From: Seison nebaliae
Lineage: Eukaryota > Rotifera > Pararotatoria > Seisonacea > Seisonidae
Length of the DNA stretch: 28,875 bases
Assembly (NCBI GenBank): GCA_023231475.1
Contig: JALJEE010000246.1
Location: 1-28,875, forward strand
Direction: 5' to 3'
Positions 10,875 through 22,160 of this stretch are shown one piece after another (positions within the stretch are counted from its first letter, which is position 1; the number at the start of each line of letters is the position of its first letter). Made by a program: the position numbers and the translations under genes. The notes under the pieces are model-generated. The model worked only from the letters and a program-made list of their open reading frames with translations, ran no database searches and was not told the DNA's origin.

Positions 10875-13027
10875 TCAATTTCTTAAAAATGAGAATTCTC
10901 TTACTAAAATTTCGTCAGTTCGACGGACTCTGGTTGAGAGAGATTCTAATTTTGCACGATCGTCCAACTCCGAATGTTCCATACACCAAGCAAGATTTTC
11001 AATATCTTGTTCTAATCTTGCTTGCAATTTCTCATACTGTCCATTTGTACATTCCATTTTTTCAATGTTTTTTCAATTGATCAACAATATATTTTCAATA
11101 TAATTAGTATTCGTTATTAATAGAATATAAAAAATTGAATTGAAATGAAAGAATGATATTAACAATTAGCACATGATCCAACGATTCATCGAAAAAGATG
11201 TCAGGATAAGTAAATTGTAATGTTCTTCTCGCTTTCGATAGAATTGAATAAAGTGAATTCAAATATTGCCAATCGATCCATGTTCCAGATCGACCCGATC
11301 GAATTCGATCATTCACATGATCCGTCAATCGATTTCGATGTTCGTCTTCTAATCGTCGACTTCTCGAATGATTTAACCACTTGTCACACATTTAGATTAA
11401 AGTTTCGTAGAAATAGAAAAAAGTGAAAACTCGATCGAGAAAAAACAAATATTTCTTTAATCGTTTCTCTGTTATTGAAATTTTCTCTTGTTCTTCATCA
11501 TCGACTGCGGTGAAGGATGAACAGATATATGCATGACAATGTGTCTGCCATTCTATAAAATAAATTATTTTAAAATGAATTAATTTCTTAAATATTCTCA
11601 ATTTAAACTTTTCAAACAAGTCCAACAAAATTCCGTTTTACATTGACTACATCGAATATGATTACAACCGCCATTCTTCTCAATATTCGTTTGACATGAA
11701 GGACATCGTTTCGTTTTGATTTGGAGGAAAGATTGAGTTTGCTGATCGGTATGGAAGAGATCGTTCCATTTCTTCAACTTATTACAAGTGGCTGGTAAAT
11801 GATATTCTTCTCCACATTTGAAACTAAAAAATATTTACTTTTACACATGGAATGAATGAGACAAACCAAAAATTCTTCTTACACAAAGTACAATTGATAG
11901 ATTTTGATAAGGATTCTTCCACTTCAAAATAATTCGGACAATTCTCCGTTGGACATTTCCTTATTGTATTTAGAGCGAATGTGAGTAACTTTTCATAGAT
12001 ATCTCGCTCGTATTTCTTCCCGATTGATTCCTGTTTTTTGGATAAGATTTCTTTCATAATTCCCACACTCATTAATTCATAACAATTATGCTCCGGACAA
12101 ACATTTACTATTGACATTTACAAATAAATCGATAAAGAAAATAAGAGAAATTGAGTTAAAATTGAGTTAAAATTGAAACAGTAAATCTTCTTGGTCAGTT
12201 GAAAATTGAGGTAGAACGTTAAACATTCCAAACAACACAAATGATGACATTTAATAAAAAGACATTCGATATTCTCCTTCGAACAAACGATACATTCTCC
12301 GACTTCTCGATCAATCTACAAATATATCACAATTTAATCATAACGATGAACAAAATTTTCGAAAGAAAATTATTTAAAATTGTAAAAAACTTATACGGAA
12401 CAAATACTGAAAAGTTCTAAAAAATTTCAAAAGAAAATTTTAAAACATTCCAAAAAATTTATGAAAAAAATTCGAGAAAATTTCTTAATTTATTCGAACA
12501 TAAAAGTTTTGAAGAAGAAAAAAAGTTAACAGAAATCGTACCAATTCTTTCTCCCAATTCCAATATTCTAAAATAAAATGAATTCATTGAAAAAAGAGAA
12601 AAAAGAAAACTTCCGTTTGAGAGCGACAGATGAATTGGGACTGATTTCTTCATTCATTTCGAGCGATATCGACAACATTTGATCGAGACTAAACTGAATA
12701 AAGTTTTGAATAAAATGTTTGAAAATGACGAGATCGGTCTTAACTTTGAAGAATGAAGCGATAATATCATATTTCTTCCGCAACTTTCTTACCGCGTCGT
12801 CGAATGAGATGATGTGATGAGGATAATATTCATAATCTACTTTCTCCAGATCCAATTCACCTAAACATGAGAATGATGGTGAGATGAAGAGAAGAAGATT
12901 TCTAACAAAATTTCTCTTCTAAAACACATTCACCATCATCCGAATTATAATAATTCTCATTGTCATAATCTAATTTCATATCAAATTCATCATCCTCCTC
13001 TTCACTCATATTTTCACCATCCATCAT
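10875..13027 (-). CDS. ARIH2: Ariadne-2 / ARIH2, RING-between-RING E3 ubiquitin ligase, nine exons, about 490 aa
   Basis: RBR ligases take ubiquitin from an E2 on a RING2 cysteine and pass it to substrate; ARIH2 works with neddylated cullin-5 complexes. Exons (5' to 3') are 13027-12934, 12860-12611, 12567-12531, 12315-12180, 12107-11867, 11823-11609, 11552-11431, 11379-11164 and 11036-10875, all in phase; the total is close to the human protein (493 aa). After an acidic N-terminus and a UBA-like region, RING1 ligands are C135, C138, C150, H152, C155, C158, C176 and C181. IBR ligands are C224, C229, C245, C248, C253, C256, H261 and C266. RING2 runs from C293 with catalytic C306 in KNGGCNH. The Ariadne domain contains LKKYLFFLDR and GTWIDWQYL, which resemble ARIH2 more than ARIH1. 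The 215-nt third intron and the small third exon are the least certain parts. Confidence 0.92.
11247..11252 (+). terminator. Candidate poly(A) signal for Polycomb
   Basis: This is the first plus-strand AATAAA after the Polycomb stop, about 380 nt downstream. It lies within ARIH2 exon 8 sequence, so a Polycomb transcript ending here would be antisense to ARIH2 exons 8 and 9. Non-AATAAA signals nearer the stop cannot be excluded. Confidence 0.35.
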
Positions 13028-13670
13028 CTTCTGTGAATCGATGAATGACTGAAGACATTGGTGATGATTGAACCGCAAATTTAATCTTCTTTAATTAACT
13101 ACTTCAATTTCTTGATTATTAACTATTTTTCTTCTATTTTCTTTTTTTCAATTTAAGCTTATTCGTCAGAAAACTTATTGTTAAACTTGTTCGATCTCTC
13201 GAAAAACAATTCTCATTTTACTCATTTCGTTGTTGATTTTTCAAATAACTTTCATATGAAATATTCTAGGAGAGATTTCTATCTGACGTGAGTGGAAGAA
13301 ATGAGAAAAATACATAACTGAATGAAAAGATTAGTTGAGAGTTGAGTGAAAGAAGAGGAAGAGAATAGAAATGAAAAATAAAAATTTTAAGCTGAATCGA
13401 TTTCATCCAATAAACAAACTCAATAAATTTCTATTTATCTTTGTCATTTATTTCCCAGGAAAATATTAGAAAGGGAAAGTATATGTAATAATATCGTTCA
13501 AACGAACTAAACAGAATAAAAAAACATTGTATGAAATATTGAAGTATTCTCGATCATTTCTTTCATTTTATTCTGCACTATAAAATTTAAATTAAACAAT
13601 AACTAATTTCAGTCACTGTGAATGCGAGAAGTGATGCTGATAGAAGAAGTGGAAAACATCGACTAAGAAA
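13028..13670. promoter_or_regulatory. Shared divergent promoter interval between ARIH2 and BCAS3
   Basis: ARIH2 starts leftward at 13027 and BCAS3 starts rightward at 13671, so both promoters and 5' leaders must fit in 643 bp or begin inside a neighbour. The interval is AT-rich and I see no clear TATA box or other core element. A plausible splice acceptor ending at 13612 (TTTCAG) suggests that BCAS3 may have an upstream leader exon in this interval. Confidence 0.55.
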
Positions 13671-16576
13671 ATGAGAAATCATCAAAATGATAATGAAAAT
13701 GATTGGAAACTTATCGATGCACCTAAAGAGAAAATAGAATCTGTTTATCTTCAATATCTTCCAATAACTAAATGTTGGTATCTATCACAATTTCATCATT
13801 TCATTCCATTCCATGATATTTTTTATTTAAATTAATTTCGAATTTACTTTTAATTTCATTAGGTAAATTATTAGGAAATAACTTTATCGCTTCTCACGTA
13901 ACTTTCGCAAATGGATATCGTGTAGATCTGATTTCAGTTAGTTGTCATTCACTTTGGATCATGATGAAATTGATAATTCTTTTTCATAGAAAGATGGAAT
14001 ACTCACCAATCTGATATCACAACGTTCCGACAATGTCATTCTCTCACGAATCATTTGTTTTGGGGAATGTTAATAAATTTTTTCTTTCAAATAAATTTCA
14101 AATCATTCAATTCTCTTCTTAAGTCGATCATTGTGATGATGATTTGGATGTGGCGTTATGTACCGTTCGAACAAATCGAGATGTCTCGTTAATTAATCAG
14201 AAAACTTTTATCGAAATCGAATGGTTAACTTGTGAGAATAACGATTTAAAAGAGAATGGAATGAATGAGAAAAGAATGATCGAATTGCAACAAGTGATTG
14301 TTGATGATGTTCAATCGAACTCAAAATTATTAATAGTTTCAATGAGAAATCTGATGAATCAATTATCATTTATTTCACTCTATAATTTGAGTAATCTCAA
14401 TGAAATTTATCGATTAACTTTACCAACACTCTCTTCTCTTCTTCAATCATCCAACACCTCCAACTCATCAACACCAACAACAACAGTGAATGGAAATAAT
14501 AATGGTTTATCTCAAACCGTTTTTTCAATGACACCAACGGCATTTCATGTGGAAGAGAGTTTTCTCTTTTTCGCATCTAATACTAAATTGATTGGAGATG
14601 TATCGAATGGTGGATTAAATTATGAAATTGATTCGACTAATAATGAGAATTCATTTAACGGATATGTAACCGTTCTTTCATTGGAATGTTTAGTGGAGAC
14701 GATGTATCAATCGAATAAATTGAAAGAGATTGAAGAGAATTATAAGAAATTAAAATGTTTCAAAGATATTAATCTCTTCTATCGGAATAATTGTGTATGT
14801 CACCAAATGAATGTTCATTCGCCACATCTCTTAGGGCAATGGAGAGCGACACATCGTAATCAATCAATTACTTCCATCACTTTCAATCTCATCGGTTGTC
14901 TGGTCGCGACAGCTGACGAAACAGGTCACGAATTCAATATTTTCAAATTACATTTTTCTCCTTGTTCTTTGAAGTTGTTGAAAGTTCATCATCTTTACAA
15001 ATTGAATCGTGGCGCCACAACCGCAATAATTACATCGTTAAAATTCTCGTTAGATAGTCGATGGTTATTAGCAACGACACATCGTCAAACGACTCATTTG
15101 TATTGTATTAATGAATTTGGTGGATTGAGTCGGAGACGGACACATTTGTCATCTCGCCACATGAATCGATTTTCACGTTTTCAACGATCTGCTGGAATTG
15201 ATCGTTTGAATTCCAATTATTCGATGACTGAACAACGTCCAATAATTCGAATCGAATTACCAGATGATGACACGAAAACATCGACGACAAATACCAATTC
15301 ATCGACATCATCCAAAGTGAATAAAAATGGAATTTGGAATGATTATTTCAAAATCGGTTCCACCGTCATGAAGAATGTTGCGGAGATCGTACAATTCCCT
15401 ACTATCAGTGACGATGCCACTTCCAGTTTATTAAGTGCAACATTTAATGATGGAGAGAATGGAATGTATAACAATCGATCTAGCTATGCATTATTCCATC
15501 CTTTTATTTGTTCCACTTCTCTCCAAGTTTATGTCATTCGAAAAGATTGTGGAGATATTCGATTATATCGAGCAAATATTCTCTCAAATAATTCAAATAA
15601 AAATTCTTTATCATCACCATCCTCATCAATCACCACCATTCAATCTACGAATAATGAGAAGAATAATTATCATTATGATGAATCGATTCAATTATCTTCT
15701 CGAATATCTCAACTTTATATTTGGTCACTTCATCGAACATGGGCTGATATCGAATATTCTTTAAATCGACAATTCTTCTCTCCCAACAACAACAACAACA
15801 ATAATAATAATAATAATAATAAGAGTTTAGAAAGTGAGTCGAATCAATTTGTAAAGTTGAAAAAAGAGAAACAAAAAAGAAAAAATTGGACAAAGTTTAT
15901 TGTGACGAAAACGACGTCAGGTGATTATCGTCGATTGTGGATGGGACCGAAATTCAATTTTTCTGATACATCAAAAACTACCAATTCACTCAATCCAGTG
16001 AATAATTCCAAGAATCAAATTATCGAACAAACATCAAATGGAAATCGAGGAAATTCAAATTCGATGAAAAGTGATTTGAATCAATTATCATTGAAAACAA
16101 TGTCTGATGAAATGTCATCGTCAGTTGAATCGAATAATTCTAATCGAAGAAAACCGAATTTGATTTCACGACAACGTCCCATATCGGAATCATCAGCTGA
16201 TTCCATCAATCAATATAATATCAGTTTATCTTCATCCGTTTCTCCATCATCCTCATTTAGTCACGATATAATTAATCAACATTTACGTCAAGCAATCGCT
16301 GAAAGTGTCAATGTCTCCACTTCTCAACAATTATTCGATTCGTCAAAAATTAAACGTAAATTAAAAACGATAAACACTCGATCATTAATGTCGTCGTCGA
16401 ATGGTGAGAAGGATGACGACGATTTAGACGAAGAATATGACAGTGAAGATGACATTCATTATCTACCTTGGCATCAGGATAACAAGAGAAATGATTTGAT
16501 AGAAAATTTGTCATTCAGTGAAAGGAAAATACTTCGTCGAAATATTGCCATGGCAACGGAGAAACATTTAATTTGA
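13671..16576 (+). CDS. BCAS3: BCAS3 / rudhira-like WD40-repeat protein, four exons, about 902 aa
   Basis: BCAS3 is a PROPPIN-like beta-propeller protein linked to cytoskeletal organisation, cell migration and, with PHAF1, to autophagosome formation sites. Exons are 13671-13773, 13863-13936, 13990-14068 and 14124-16576 (introns 89, 53 and 55 nt, all in phase). The length is close to the human protein (928 aa). Diagnostic blocks are HHLYKLNRG followed by SLDSRWLLATT and THLYCINEFGG (about residues 373-415), RTHLSSRHMNRFSRFQRSAG (about 424-443), and RRLWMGPKFNF (about 688-698), which matches the conserved RRLWMGPQFQF of vertebrate BCAS3. A run of 12 Asn lies at about 640-651 and a strongly acidic segment at about 845-858. 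The frame is open upstream of the chosen ATG to a possible acceptor ending at 13612, so the true N-terminus may be longer. More than 90% of the coding sequence is one uninterrupted exon. Confidence 0.9.
15785..15820 (+). repeat. (AAC/AAT)n trinucleotide repeat encoding 12 Asn in BCAS3
   Basis: Twelve consecutive Asn codons, AAC units first and then AAT units, lie between the propeller region and the RRLWMGP block of BCAS3. The mixed codons suggest an older repeat with later point changes. Length variation between individuals is likely. Confidence 0.9.
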
Positions 16577-16639
16577 TATTTTGGACTTCGATTATTCTTT
16601 TCTCAACATTTTTCCTATAAAAAATATACTCACACTATA

Positions 16640-16645
16640 AATAAA
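16640..16645 (+). terminator. Candidate poly(A) signal of BCAS3
   Basis: AATAAA lies 63 nt after the BCAS3 stop codon and is followed by AT-rich sequence, a normal position for a short 3' UTR. Confidence 0.6.
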
Positions 16646-17148
16646 TATCATCGAAATTTTATTATTAATCTTATTCAACTCTATTTTCCACTCCAATAAA
16701 CGAAACAGTTGAAAGAAACAATTTCCTTTCCTTCTCCATCATCAAAAAATTTCTATTTATTAAGAAATCTTTCATTATATTGAATTATATATTTCTTTCA
16801 TTTAAATCTTCTTTGTTGTTATTGGAAATTTCGTCGGAATAATTAAAATTAAAATATAATGATTAACTTGTAAGTAACTCAACGTATATTTTATGTGAAA
16901 ACTTCGTGTTCTCGCAACTTCAAAATAATTCCTTAGATAATGAGGAACGTGAGAACAGATATCAATATTGAGTATTGTCATACGAAGTTGGTGGTTCAAT
17001 CGAATAATAATTTGAAAAAAGTTTTATTCACCAACATTATGTAAAACATTAGGAGAGGAAAAAAAATTTCACATTATGATGATAAATTAATCGCTGTATC
17101 GATTTGTAGAACATTCATATTATCTATCTATGTAATAGGAGGAATCAC

Positions 17149-17270
17149 GGAAAGATGCCATGAGTTTTAGAAAAAATTCAATATAGAAATATGCCATGGC
17201 TTTTTTTCTAAATGGAAGGATGCCATGATTATTTTTTGAAACGGAAAGATCCCATGCATTTTTTTTTGAA
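17149..17270 (+). repeat. Four degenerate tandem units with a GGAAAGATGCCATG core
   Basis: Core copies start at 17149 (GGAAAGATGCCATG), about 17185 (AGAAATATGCCATG), 17214 (GGAAGGATGCCATG) and 17243 (GGAAAGATCCCATG). Each is followed by 15-22 variable bases rich in T and A, which gives spacings of 36, 29 and 29 bp. The conserved core plus AT spacer design resembles the arrays in the fold-back element at 6639-7555, but the core is different. Confidence 0.8.
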
Positions 17271-17425
17271 ATAGAATTTTCTAGTTTTATTTCAATGACC
17301 GACGACTTTCTAACATGTTTGTTGTATCAAATTCATATAATTTACTTGAAGAACCTTTACTATAATGGCGTCACGACACTACAATTTTATAAATAAATTA
17401 AGAAAAAAACAATTTTTTTTAAAAG

Positions 17426-17576
17426 TTTTTATTCAAACTTCCAGGTCCACGATTATGAAACTACAATGATGAAAATAGAATATTATGAACTACAACTTTA
17501 AACTTTGTAGAGTTGTAGAGGAAATATTATGAAATTTTATGAAAGTAAAAAATATGGAAAATTCCACTTTGTTTCC
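17426..17576 (+). repeat. Possible dispersed repeat, copy A
   Basis: Three motifs occur in order: TTTTTATTCAAACTTCCAGG at 17426-17445, TACAACTTTA at 17491, and ATGGAAAATTCCACTTTG from 17554. Diverged versions occur in the same order and strand at 24435-24610. The middle motif lies in a small hairpin: CTACAACT at 17490-17497 pairs with AGTTGTAG at 17511-17518. Spacing between motifs differs in the two places, so this is tentative. Confidence 0.35.
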
Positions 17577-17713
17577 AATAGATGATTGGATGGGTGAGGT
17601 GAGAAGCGACGAACGAATTGGAGAGTTGAGAAGAAATGATTGAATGAATTGTAAGCGTTCCGAAATTTGTTCAGGAAAGGCGAATTGAACTTTCTAATTT
17701 GCTGGTGTTGCTC

Positions 17714-20155
17714 ATGACAGGTCTACTCTTTCTGGTTTCTATTCCTAACAATCAGGAAGGAACGATAGTTAAAATTGAATGATAATAATTATTCTAATCG
17801 ATCATTTATAGACTGACATTACATTTGAGTCGCTTTATAAGGACATCGATCCAAGTCAAGTTCCTGGGAAAGTGCTAGCGGAAGTTCCCATTCTCTCATA
17901 CTAAACGATGTTTGATTATTGAATTTGTTTAAAGAAAATCTTCGACGCATTACGACAATGTGATATTAGCAATCTTTGTAGTTACACGACTGATACTCAC
18001 ATCGAAGTTCTCCTTCTTCTCTCATCGAATTTCTTTCAACTCTGTTAACACATCTTCTCTTTCAAGGTCACATTTCCAGTGAGAGATGTCGCTGAATCGG
18101 AAAGAATTACAATTTTATTAAAAGAAACTTTTCAAATTGGGAAAATTGAGAAATCCAGATTAATGTTTGAAGAAATTGAAATGTTTGAAAAAAAATTGAA
18201 TTTTCTTTTTTAGAACAGTTCCCATGACATATGCCATTCTCCCGTCCAATAAAAAGTTTTTTTTTTTTTTCAATTGATCTTGAATTATTTTCTGTTAGAA
18301 AATTGAACAATTTAGAAGAAGGAGATCAATTGGAATTGAAAAGTTCGAAGAGAAGTTCCATTTTGAATGAAAAAGAAGAAGAAGATCATACACTCGATGT
18401 CTTCAAGAAAAGTATTCGATCTCGTCTATTAGTTGCTCAAGTAGTGCAACGTGTACGTACGGATGCGCTCTTCACATTCGATTATTGTGCATTCTGCATT
18501 CTAGCTAGGTTCTCTTAATTTCTCTTGTCTATTTTCAATTCTTATTCATTTTCAGTATCATCGCTTTTATGGGATTATTCGAAAATTCGAGTTTAATTCT
18601 AGTAGCAAGTATGCTTGTCTCCCCATTAATGGTCACTCAATTTTTCGTGAGAAATGATCAATAATATTTCTTCTTTCTCAAATAGGGTCCCATCTTAGCA
18701 GCAGTTTTCGGTGTTGTCATTCTAGATCATGATTTGAGATGGTTAGGTACGAAAAGCGAATTATTCGGTTTGTCAATTTGTATCTTATCTGGTTTCGTTT
18801 ATGGAATGATCGGAAGTGTTTGTACCGAATACTTTTCCATTAGCGATTCCTATCCTACTTGGGAGATGTCAACGAGAGGACAATGGCGTGGTCTCATCAC
18901 TGGTCTATTAATTGCATTACCATCAGGTGCCGGTGTAGCTCTATCAGTTCTTGGTGGTAATGTAGGAAGTTTAGTCGGTGTTGCCATTTCCGCTTCTTTA
19001 TTACCACCAGCAGTCAATGCTGGCGCTTTATGGGCACATGCATTCGTTACCTATATTTTTCATCTTATACGTCAATTCTATCAATTGTCTAACATCCCAA
19101 ATGAGAGAATGTCTGAAATGAATGAAGGAAATTTTAGTAATTTCAATCAAACTTTATGGAATGAGACAATTATTAATAATGTTACAAATGAAAGAATTAA
19201 TTGTGATCGACATCATATTTATTTCTGTGATGAAACACACGATTGTCTTCTCCAAGGACTAATTTCTTTATTATTGACAATTCTCAATATTTTATGTATT
19301 TTCCTTGTGGCAATCTTAGTCCTTAAAGTTTTTCTTCTTTTTTTTTAGTTGTTTAATTTAAATAATGAAATTTTATCTATCAGATAAAAGAAGTTGCTCC
19401 AAAAAACAAAAACTTCTTCCCAATTCCATCATTAGCCGATTTCTTCCATATCGATTTGAAAGTTCGTCAGAAAGAGATTTTATTAAATTTGAATTTTCCT
19501 CTCTAGAATGTTCGAGATTTTCGACGAACTTATAAAGGAAAAGAAGCGGAAAATCTTTCGCGTCAAATTTTGAAAGATTATGCGGTTCACATTTACATCA
19601 TCCAATTCATTTCTCCATCTCCATCTTTAGAGAATTAAAGAAGGCGAACATGTTGATATTGACAACATATCGAAAGATGCAAAATTTAATTTAGTTCAAG
19701 GAATCAGTTCAGCTCTGGAAACTATTCGTGCGGATAACGTCTACAAAACCGTCTCTCGATTGGCACATTTCCGTGATGATGGTATCGATAATTTACAAGA
19801 AGATTTTCGAAATTTGACCAATGAAGATCTTGGAAGTGGTTTACCATATATTGTACATGATCGATTTGAAGTGACGCCGATTAATCGATCGTGTTATAAT
19901 TCGATTAATTCGAATGATCCATTGAAAAATGTGTCAGAGAAAGAATTGTTAGTGAATCAAGAAGAAAGTAAACATTTATTAGAAACGACGACAGATAACA
20001 AAGGGAAACAGAAGAAAGAAGATCGTAATGGTAAAGAGGAGAAATCAGAGAAAGCCTTAGAAGAATTATTACATCAGACATCTGGTGAAGGCGATTATTC
20101 GATCAAACCAGGAACAAGATTTGCTGTTCGACGTGTGAACGATAAGAAAGTATAA
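17714..20155 (+). CDS. DUF389-family multi-pass membrane protein, ten exons, about 624 aa, function unknown
   Basis: Members of this hydrophobic-domain family (DUF389) occur in bacteria, archaea and some invertebrates; no activity is firmly known. Exons are 17714-17767, 17935-18006, 18067-18164, 18214-18255, 18299-18508, 18556-18631, 18686-19327, 19384-19461, 19507-19584 and 19631-20155, all in phase. A small N-terminal domain (MTGLLFLVSIP, VTFPVRD) is followed by an acidic linker. The membrane core begins near residue 145 and has the family signatures ILVASMLVSPLMGPILA and SGAGVALSVLGGNVGSLVG followed by ISASLLPPAVNAGAL. A later loop has four N-glycosylation sequons (NFS, NQT, NET, NVT) and several Cys, then one more membrane segment ending near residue 398. 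The long C-terminal tail is hydrophilic and charged and is unusual compared with bacterial members. Exon 3 has two in-frame donors, so 630 aa is the alternative. The first intron (167 nt) is the least constrained. Confidence 0.88.
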
Positions 20156-20885
20156 TGAAGTTGAGTTAAGTGTGTGCAATTTTCAAATGTAAATAGTGAA
20201 CTTATAGAAATAGTTTATATTTCATTTTCATACTATTCATTCCATTCTCTTAATCAATCCATTGCATTCACTCACAATTTAGTTGCAATGAAATATTTTT
20301 ACATCTTTTTTTTTCCATATTAGATTCAATTTATAATTTTAACAAATCTTTCAATCGCCTCTCATTTTTTCTTTTTTGCTTCTCACATATATATATATCA
20401 TTTCTTTCATTAATAATCCTCCCAATTCCACATTCTCTTCCATGAGATGTTATTCCCAATTCTCTAGAATAAAGTGTTAGAAGAGAATTCGTTAATTTAA
20501 AATTCGAATTGACAATTTTTTATTCGAAAGAGAATGAAACGATTGTTATTTTAATGAAATGATATATCTAGAAAAAAGAAGATGACGAAATGATAATTAC
20601 AACTAAAATTGTCCTGTATATGGAGAAAATGGTAAAAATCGATTGAATTTAATTCATTCATTTGTGACGATTGTGATGAATAAATATGATAATAAAATGA
20701 TCAAAATGAAATAGACTTGATTATCGAATAAATAATGTTTTATGCCGCAATTCTTATACATTAATATGTGGCTGATATATATATGGGTATATGTGTATAT
20801 ATATTTTTTTGGAGATGTAGCTAATATAAACTACAAAAAAATCATTTAGAGAGTTGAATGGCATTTCCTAAAATTTAAAGAAATT
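20156..20885. other. Convergent 3' intergenic region between the DUF389 gene and TLCD4
   Basis: The two genes end tail to tail 730 bp apart. The region holds their 3' UTRs, an (AT)n run at about 20386-20399 and a mixed AT/GT run at about 20775-20804. I saw no exon or RNA gene in it. Confidence 0.65.
20468..20473 (+). terminator. Candidate poly(A) signal of the DUF389 gene
   Basis: AATAAA lies about 310 nt after the stop codon and is the first perfect copy downstream on the plus strand. The assignment rests on position only. Confidence 0.45.
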
Positions 20886-22160
20886 TCATTTTTGTTTATT
20901 CTCCATATCACACATCAGACGAGCTCGTATCATCTTGAACAAACCGAAACAAATCTTAACGAACCATTGCAGATTGATGAGTTCGAGAGTGGCGCACACA
21001 CCTAACATAATGAAACGGAAGAAGCCCATCTTCTTCCATAACGGCAATTGCATGGCCAAGTAGACTTTGTACCAGAAGGGAGGAATGATTGCGATTCGAA
21101 CAATAAAAAAGACCATAGTCATGGCCAATCCATTCAAACTGTAGAGGAGAGACGCCCTTGGATATTTCGTAATATCTAGATACCACCTGAATCATAGTTA
21201 CAGAACCATCATGACGGTTTTAGATAAATGGAATTTTCATGAGAAATATTAACCTCAAATTGACGAATGGTGTGGACAATTCAGCTATCAGACGAAAATT
21301 AGCGAAATATGTCATGACATCATATGACTATTCGATTAGATGAAATTGATTTTAAAAATTATAATTTGAATAAGAAATAAATATGAATTTTAATGAAGAA
21401 GAAGAATGAAGAAAACGAACCAGAACATAAATGAATGCTGGAATACTTGCGATGTGATGAATGAGAAATAAGAGATCACCCATTAAATGATAATATTTGA
21501 TCATAATGATGGAATCTGAAATTGATTTTTGAATAATGAAAAAATAAAAATTATCAACTAACCGACGATTAGATATCCGCAAACAATTGTCAAATTTAAT
21601 TGAACTAGAAACGAATCGAAGCTACAATATATGGAATTGTGGAAATAGAATGACGAGAGAGGAATTCATTTCGTCAACATGTCCAATAATTGAGGAAAAA
21701 AGTTTACTAAACTAGAGAGGTTGTTTGGGCAATTCATCTTCATAAATGAAGATGTAGATACAGATACTGCTTGTAATGATTGCACTAATAGTGGAATTGA
21801 TTCTAAATTAAAAGTGAGAATAAAAGAAGAAAGAGAATTGAAGATATGGAACCTAGTATCCCAAGTGAGTTTGGTGGAAGTTCGTTGACCCATTCTCCGA
21901 TAAGTGTTAGAGAAGAATGAACTGAACGAGGGACCAATCACTTTGTGTAACAAATAGAAGAAGAGAACTGAAGCAGACAACAATGAGAGAAAATTGAATT
22001 CGGCTCTCTTCATCTGATTCTCTTCCATCTCCCATTGGAATGACGAGAGAGAGTTTAATGTCACATTCTTATCATTCACTCCATCCGAATTTGCCAATGG
22101 ACTCTTATCAATTTTATTAAATAAATTCAATTCATTCATAACTATCGTTCTTTCTTTCAT
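20886..22160 (-). CDS. TLCD4: TLC-domain membrane protein, TLCD4/TMEM56-like, six exons, about 308 aa
   Basis: TLC proteins are multi-pass membrane proteins related to ceramide synthases; TLCD4 itself has no settled biochemical role. Exons are 22160-21853, 21802-21713, 21621-21563, 21515-21421, 21327-21254 and 21186-20886, with every phase matching. The TLC core begins at LTWDTR (98-103; SEWDSR-like in vertebrates). Then come GYLIVDSIIM, the signature MGDLLFLIHHIA with H172 and H173, YFANFRLIAELSTPFVN (191-207), and NGLAMTMVFFIVRIAIIPPF (227-246), which closely parallels vertebrate TMEM56. The first membrane segment is at about 57-72. The model starts at the first ATG after an in-frame stop; Met50 (codon 22013-22011) would give an N-terminus of more usual family length. 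The C-terminus is short and basic, and an AATAAA overlaps the last codons before the stop. Confidence 0.9.

Larger units (their letters stand above)
16577..17713. other. Intergenic region between BCAS3 and the DUF389 gene
   Basis: This stretch contains the BCAS3 3' end, a degenerate tandem repeat at 17149-17270 and a possible dispersed repeat at 17426-17576. It ends with the leader of the DUF389 gene. I saw no coding exon; a short minus-strand frame at 16802-16999 has no recognisable motif. Confidence 0.6.

Noticed and set aside
12459-12653. Minus-strand frame read as a separate small gene
   Set aside because: Its middle part is ARIH2 exon 3 (12567-12531); the rest is flanking intron that happens to stay open.
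15108-15893. Several frames inside BCAS3 in other phases and on the minus strand
   Set aside because: They are shadows of the long BCAS3 exon, including a poly-Tyr/poly-Cys frame opposite the Asn repeat.
21666-21852. Continuation of the first TLCD4 exon without splicing
   Set aside because: Read-through gives a Ser-rich tail unlike the family. Splicing at 21852/21803 restores a segment that matches TLCD4 after the WDTR motif.
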